Positions 60,955 through 64,000 of a stretch of DNA of 64,000 nucleotides are shown here, one piece after another. Source of the stretch: Paludibaculum fermentans (GTDB taxonomy: Bacteria > Acidobacteriota > Terriglobia > Bryobacterales > Bryobacteraceae). Position numbers and translations under genes: made by a program. Below the pieces are notes generated by a model. The model saw only the letters and a list, made by a program, of their open reading frames with translations, was not told the origin of the DNA and searched no databases. The DNA lies in NCBI RefSeq assembly GCF_015277775.1, contig NZ_CP063849.1, forward strand, positions 8,385,501 through 8,449,500, written 5' to 3'. Every line of letters begins with the position of its first letter. Position 1 is the first letter of the stretch.

Positions 60955-61009
60955 AGGCGACAGTCCGAAGCGAGCCTTTTGGGAGGGCGCGCAGAGGCGG
61001 AGGAGAAAA

Positions 61010-61537
61010 ATGGCAAGAGAGAGTGTCCATGCGAAGCTGGAACGCGTGCGTCCGCCGCGTGTCCATGTGACTTACAACGTTGAGGTTGGTGACGCTGTCG
61101 AGATTAAAGAGATCCCCTTCGTGATGGGGGTGCTCGGTGATTTCAGCGGTCAACCCGAAGAGCCGCTGCCGCGCATCAGGGAAAGGCGCTTTGTCGAGGT
61201 CACGCCCGACAACTTCGATGGCGTCCTGGCCAGCATGAAGCCCCGCGTGGCGTTCACCGTCGAGAACAAGTTGAGTGACGACCCCAATGCCGGCAAGATC
61301 GGTGTCGATCTCAGGTTCTCCAGCATCGAGGACTTCGAGCCGGAAAAGGTCGCCCGCCAGGTGAACCCTCTCCGCGAGCTGCTCGAGCTCCGGACCAAGC
61401 TCAGCGATCTGCGAGGAACCCTCCAAGGCAACGAGAAACTGGAGAAACTTCTCCAGGATGTACTCGGCAACTCGGAGAAGATGCAGCAGATCAAGGATGA
61501 GATGGATAGTGCTGAGGGAGGCGAATCCAATGGCTAA
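61010..61537 (+). CDS. tssB: Type VI secretion sheath protein TssB
   Basis: From ATG 61010 the protein is 175 residues with the TssB signature: 'RVRPPRVHVTYNVEVGDAVEIKEIPFVMGVLGDFSG', 'FVEVTPDNFDGVLASMKPRVAFTVENKL', 'VDLRFSSIEDFEPEKVARQVNPLRELLELR'. With TssC it builds the contractile sheath. A GGAGGAG ribosome site precedes the ATG; the longer frame upstream is not used. Its end overlaps the tssC ATG by 8 bases. Confidence 0.96.
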   Translation: MARESVHAKLERVRPPRVHVTYNVEVGDAVEIKEIPFVMGVLGDFSGQPEEPLPRIRERRFVEVTPDNFDGVLASMKPRVAFTVENKLSDDPNAGKIGVDLRFSSIEDFEPEKVARQVNPLRELLELRTKLSDLRGTLQGNEKLEKLLQDVLGNSEKMQQIKDEMDSAEGGESNG

Positions 61538-63029
61538 GTTGAAACCGGCGGCGGCCGCTGCCGCGCAGAACGTCACGGTGGAAAAGACCAAGCAACCGGG
61601 CCTTCTCGACCAGATTGTCGATCAGGGGCGGATGGCCCGCGATCCCGCGCAGCGCCAGTGGGGCAAGTCCCTGGTGAGCGAGTTCGTGAGTCAGATTCTA
61701 CAAGGCGAAATGACGGTTTCGCACGATCTGGAGGCGATGATCAATCAGCGCATCTCCCAGATCGACCATCTCCTTTCGCTTCAGTTGAACGAGATCCTGC
61801 ACCACGAGAAGTTTCAACAGCTGGAGTCGACATGGCGCGGACTGCGGTACCTCCTGGACCAGTCTGAGACCGGGACGCAACTGAAGATCAAAGTTCTCAA
61901 TGTCGGCAAGAAAGAACTGCTTCGCGACCTTCAGCGTGTACCTGAGTTCGACCAGAGCCAGGCGTTCAAGAAGGTCTATGAGCAGGAGTTTGGCGTATTC
62001 GGCGGCGAGCCGTTTGGCGCCTTGATTGGGGACTACTACTTCGGGCGCGGACCGGAGGATATTGAACTGCTCGAGCGGATGTCGCAAGTGGCCGCTGCAG
62101 CTCATGCGCCGTTCATCTCCGCCGCATCGCCGGAGCTCCTGAACCTCGAGGATTTCACCCAGCTCGACAATCCGCGAGACTTGGCCAAGGTGTTCGACAC
62201 CACGGACTATGCCCGTTGGAAGGGCTTCCGCATGAACGAGGATTCGCGCTACATCTGCCTCACCATGCCGCGAGTCCTGATGCGCGTGCCCTACGGTCGC
62301 GAGACCAGGCCCGTGGATGAGTTTTCGTACGAAGAGAATGTGGACGGTCTGACTCACGATCGTTACCTGTGGGGCAATGCGGCCTATGCGCTGGGCTCCA
62401 AGATGACGCAGGCGTTCGCGCGCTATGGCTGGTGCGCGGCGATCCGAGGTGTGGAGGGTGGCGGTCTGGTGGAAGGGCTGCCGGTTCACACGTTCTCCAC
62501 CGACGACGGCGACACTGTCATGAAGTGTCCTACCGAGACGATCATCACCGACCGGCGCGAGAAGGAATTGGCGGATCTGGGGTTTGCTCCCCTGGTCCAC
62601 TGCAAGGGCACGGACTACGCGGCCTTCTTCAGCGTGCAGACCTGCCAGAAGCCGAAGTTGTATGACAAGCCGGAAGCCAATGCCAATGCACGGCTTTCCG
62701 CGCAACTGCCGTACCTCATGGCGGTCAGCCGTTTCGCGCACTATCTGAAGTCGATGATGCGGGATAAGATCGGAAGCTTTACTTCGCGAGCCGAGTGCGA
62801 GATGTTCCTGGGCAACTGGATCGCGAACTATGTCACTTCGGACGATTCTGCCTCGGCAGCGGTCAAGTCCAAGTATCCGCTCCGTGAGGCGCGGGTTGAA
62901 GTGGCGGAGGTGCCCGGCAAGGCGGGTGCGTATAAGGCGGTGGCGTTCCTGAGGCCGCACTTCCAGTTGGACGAGCTGAGTGTTTCGCTCCGGCTGGTGG
63001 CTGATCTGCCTCAATCGGCGCGCAAGTAG
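61530..63029 (+). CDS. tssC: Type VI secretion sheath protein TssC
   Basis: From ATG 61530 the protein is 499 residues and carries TssC motifs: 'HHEKFQQLESTWRGLRYLLDQSETGTQLKIKVLNVGKKEL', 'FGALIGDYYFGRGPEDIELLERMSQVAAAAHAPFISAASPEL', and the C-terminal 'YLMAVSRFAHYLKSMMRDKIGSF'. TssC makes up the outer part of the contractile sheath. ATG 61530 overlaps the tssB stop, showing translational coupling that keeps the two subunits in balance. Confidence 0.96.
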   Translation: MAKLKPAAAAAAQNVTVEKTKQPGLLDQIVDQGRMARDPAQRQWGKSLVSEFVSQILQGEMTVSHDLEAMINQRISQIDHLLSLQLNEILHHEKFQQLESTWRGLRYLLDQSETGTQLKIKVLNVGKKELLRDLQRVPEFDQSQAFKKVYEQEFGVFGGEPFGALIGDYYFGRGPEDIELLERMSQVAAAAHAPFISAASPELLNLEDFTQLDNPRDLAKVFDTTDYARWKGFRMNEDSRYICLTMPRVLMRVPYGRETRPVDEFSYEENVDGLTHDRYLWGNAAYALGSKMTQAFARYGWCAAIRGVEGGGLVEGLPVHTFSTDDGDTVMKCPTETIITDRREKELADLGFAPLVHCKGTDYAAFFSVQTCQKPKLYDKPEANANARLSAQLPYLMAVSRFAHYLKSMMRDKIGSFTSRAECEMFLGNWIANYVTSDDSASAAVKSKYPLREARVEVAEVPGKAGAYKAVAFLRPHFQLDELSVSLRLVADLPQSARK

Positions 63030-63074
63030 AGGGCGCGCTGGGCATACTGGGGATTCGAACAGGAGGAATGAACT

Positions 63075-63551
63075 ATGTCTGCGATTTGGCATCTCAAGAT
63101 TCCAAATATCGATGGCGAGAGCGAGATCCAGGGTTACCAAAACCAAATCCAGGTTCTTAGCTTTAGCTGGGGCGCCAGCAACACGGCGGGGGTCTATGGA
63201 TCGGGCAGCAGCCATGGCGGCAGCCAGATCCAGGAGTTTCAGTTCTCCAAGAAAGTGGACTCGGGCAGCCCAAAGCTGTTTGCTCACTGCGCCAGCGGCA
63301 AGCACATCAAGGAAGCGACGCTGACCGGCACACGCTCCGGTACAACCGGTGGCCGCGAAGAGTACATCAAGTATCTCTTCACCGACTTGATCATCTCTTC
63401 CATCAACTGGGCGGCTGGATCGGACCAGCCGTCGGAGAGCATCAGCTTCAATTTCGGCAGTATTAACGTCCAGTACTTCCAGATCGAGGGCGGCAAGAAG
63501 ACCGACCAGGTCTTGGGCGGCTGGGACATCCAACAGAACGTGGCGCAATAG
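63075..63551 (+). CDS. hcp: Type VI secretion tube protein Hcp (copy 1)
   Basis: The 158-residue Hcp has 'IWHLKIPNIDGESEIQGYQNQIQVLSFSWG' and 'GREEYIKYLFTDLIISSINWAAGSDQPSESISFNFGSINVQYF', the usual beta-barrel motifs of the Hcp hexamer ring. It forms the inner tube and may carry effectors. A GGAGGAA site precedes the ATG. A second Hcp gene follows 12 bases later. Confidence 0.95.
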   Translation: MSAIWHLKIPNIDGESEIQGYQNQIQVLSFSWGASNTAGVYGSGSSHGGSQIQEFQFSKKVDSGSPKLFAHCASGKHIKEATLTGTRSGTTGGREEYIKYLFTDLIISSINWAAGSDQPSESISFNFGSINVQYFQIEGGKKTDQVLGGWDIQQNVAQ

Positions 63552-63563
63552 GGGGCATGAGTC

Positions 63564-64000
63564 ATGGCTGATACTCCTCATCTACTTCAGGTTGAAGGCA
63601 TCAAGGGCGAGTGCAAGGAAACGAAGTACCTCACCTGGATCAACATCGAGTCGTTCTCCTGGGGCATTTCCAACGAAGTGACGACGAAGGGTACCGCGCG
63701 CAGCGCCGGTGTCCCCGACTTCGCCTCGTTCACGGTCACCAAACCAACAGACAAGGCTAGCCCCAAGCTCTTCCTCGCCTGCTCCAGCGGCCAACACTTC
63801 AAATCGGCGAAAGTCGTCTTCCGTCGAATGGGCAAAGCGGTGACAGCCGGTCAACCCTCATCTCTCGATGAGTTTTTCGAATGGACCTTTGGCGACGTGA
63901 TGGTCAGCAGCTATCAGAACGGCGGGTCTGACCAGGCCTCGGCTAGTGAAAGCATCTCGTTTAGCGCCGCCTCGGTCTCAATGAACTACTTCGTGATGAA
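63564..64000 (+). CDS. hcp: Type VI secretion tube protein Hcp (copy 2), partial at right edge
   Basis: From ATG 63564 the frame is open to base 64000: 'HLLQVEGIKGECKETKYLTWINIESFSWGI', 'KPTDKASPKLFLACSSGQHFKSAKVVF', 'WTFGDVMVSSYQNGGSDQASASESISFSAASVSMNYF'. The barrel motifs match Hcp, and the protein differs clearly from copy 1 (for example 'KGECKETKYLTWI' versus 'GESEIQGYQNQIQV'). The C-terminus lies outside the window. It could be a specialised tube subunit with its own effector set. Confidence 0.93.
   Translation, partial: MADTPHLLQVEGIKGECKETKYLTWINIESFSWGISNEVTTKGTARSAGVPDFASFTVTKPTDKASPKLFLACSSGQHFKSAKVVFRRMGKAVTAGQPSSLDEFFEWTFGDVMVSSYQNGGSDQASASESISFSAASVSMNYFVM

Noticed and set aside
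61698-63581. A 627-residue open frame antisense to tssC and hcp
   Set aside because: It is the complement of two well-recognised T6SS genes and has no recognisable domain.
1-64000. tRNA or rRNA genes
   Set aside because: I looked for tRNA-like TTCGA arms and rRNA signatures while reading and recognised none; a covariance search would be needed to be sure.

Overview
The window is a GC-rich (low 60s %) bacterial chromosome segment. The gene content fits a soil Acidobacteriota of the Solibacter/Bryobacter type: paralogous proteins opening with a 'NAKHSTGP' motif, an ECF sigma factor next to a TPR Ser/Thr kinase, an SGNH hydrolase fused to DUF1080, and a divergently organised flagellar locus. 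The taxonomy is inferred from gene families, not from a marker gene.

Layout. (1) 1-9.4 kb, minus strand: a tightly overlapping surface-glycan cluster holding an HprK-like kinase fused to a GT-like domain (cut by the left edge), a GT2, a PqqD/RRE-type protein with an unusual tail, a GT4, a TPR protein with two GT2 domains, a Wzt/Wzm-type ABC exporter and an NTP_transf_5 protein. (2) 9.5-17 kb: an IS630 transposase remnant, then single genes (enoyl-CoA hydratase family, Tat-exported alpha/beta hydrolase, OprB porin, RecF/OLD-like ATPase, a secreted unknown, a TPR protein). (3) 17.3-19.4 kb: a 'NAKHSTGP' family gene followed by about three 412-bp tandem degenerate copies of its 3' end plus flank. 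(4) 19.5-36.5 kb: two divergent flagellar operons, flgF-G-A-H-I-J leftward and fliK-flgD-flgE-fliN-O-P-Q-R-flhB-flhA-flhF-fliA-fliN/Y-(DUF6115-like) rightward. (5) 36.5-40.2 kb: an ECF sigma / zinc-finger-HEAT anti-sigma / DUF4097 / double-PDZ operon. (6) 40.3-49.3 kb: ribosomal protein S1, a histidine kinase, a lone winged-helix protein, an NtrC-type regulator, an EamA transporter, galT and the SGNH-DUF1080 protein. (7) 49.3-52.3 kb: an ECF sigma factor and a TPR Ser/Thr kinase. (8) 52.5-64 kb: part of a type VI secretion system (two tssK, tssL, tssM, tssB, tssC, two hcp; the second hcp is cut by the right edge). An antisense gene between the two tssK copies encodes a tail-anchored, proline-rich protein with repeated 'GEFTRMF' motifs.

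How the parts work together. The left cluster looks like synthesis and ABC-dependent export of a polysaccharide, with a PqqD/HprK/nucleotidyltransferase set of unknown role. The flagellar region carries rod, ring, hook and export-gate genes with the class-3 sigma factor FliA; filament and motor genes lie elsewhere. The T6SS supplies sheath (TssBC), tube (Hcp), membrane complex (TssLM) and baseplate (TssK). The strongest candidates for undescribed biology are the GEFTRMF tail-anchored protein within the T6SS, the PqqD-tail/HprK-GT/NTP_transf_5 set in the glycan cluster, and the 412-bp array whose small hairpin keeps its base pairing between copies.
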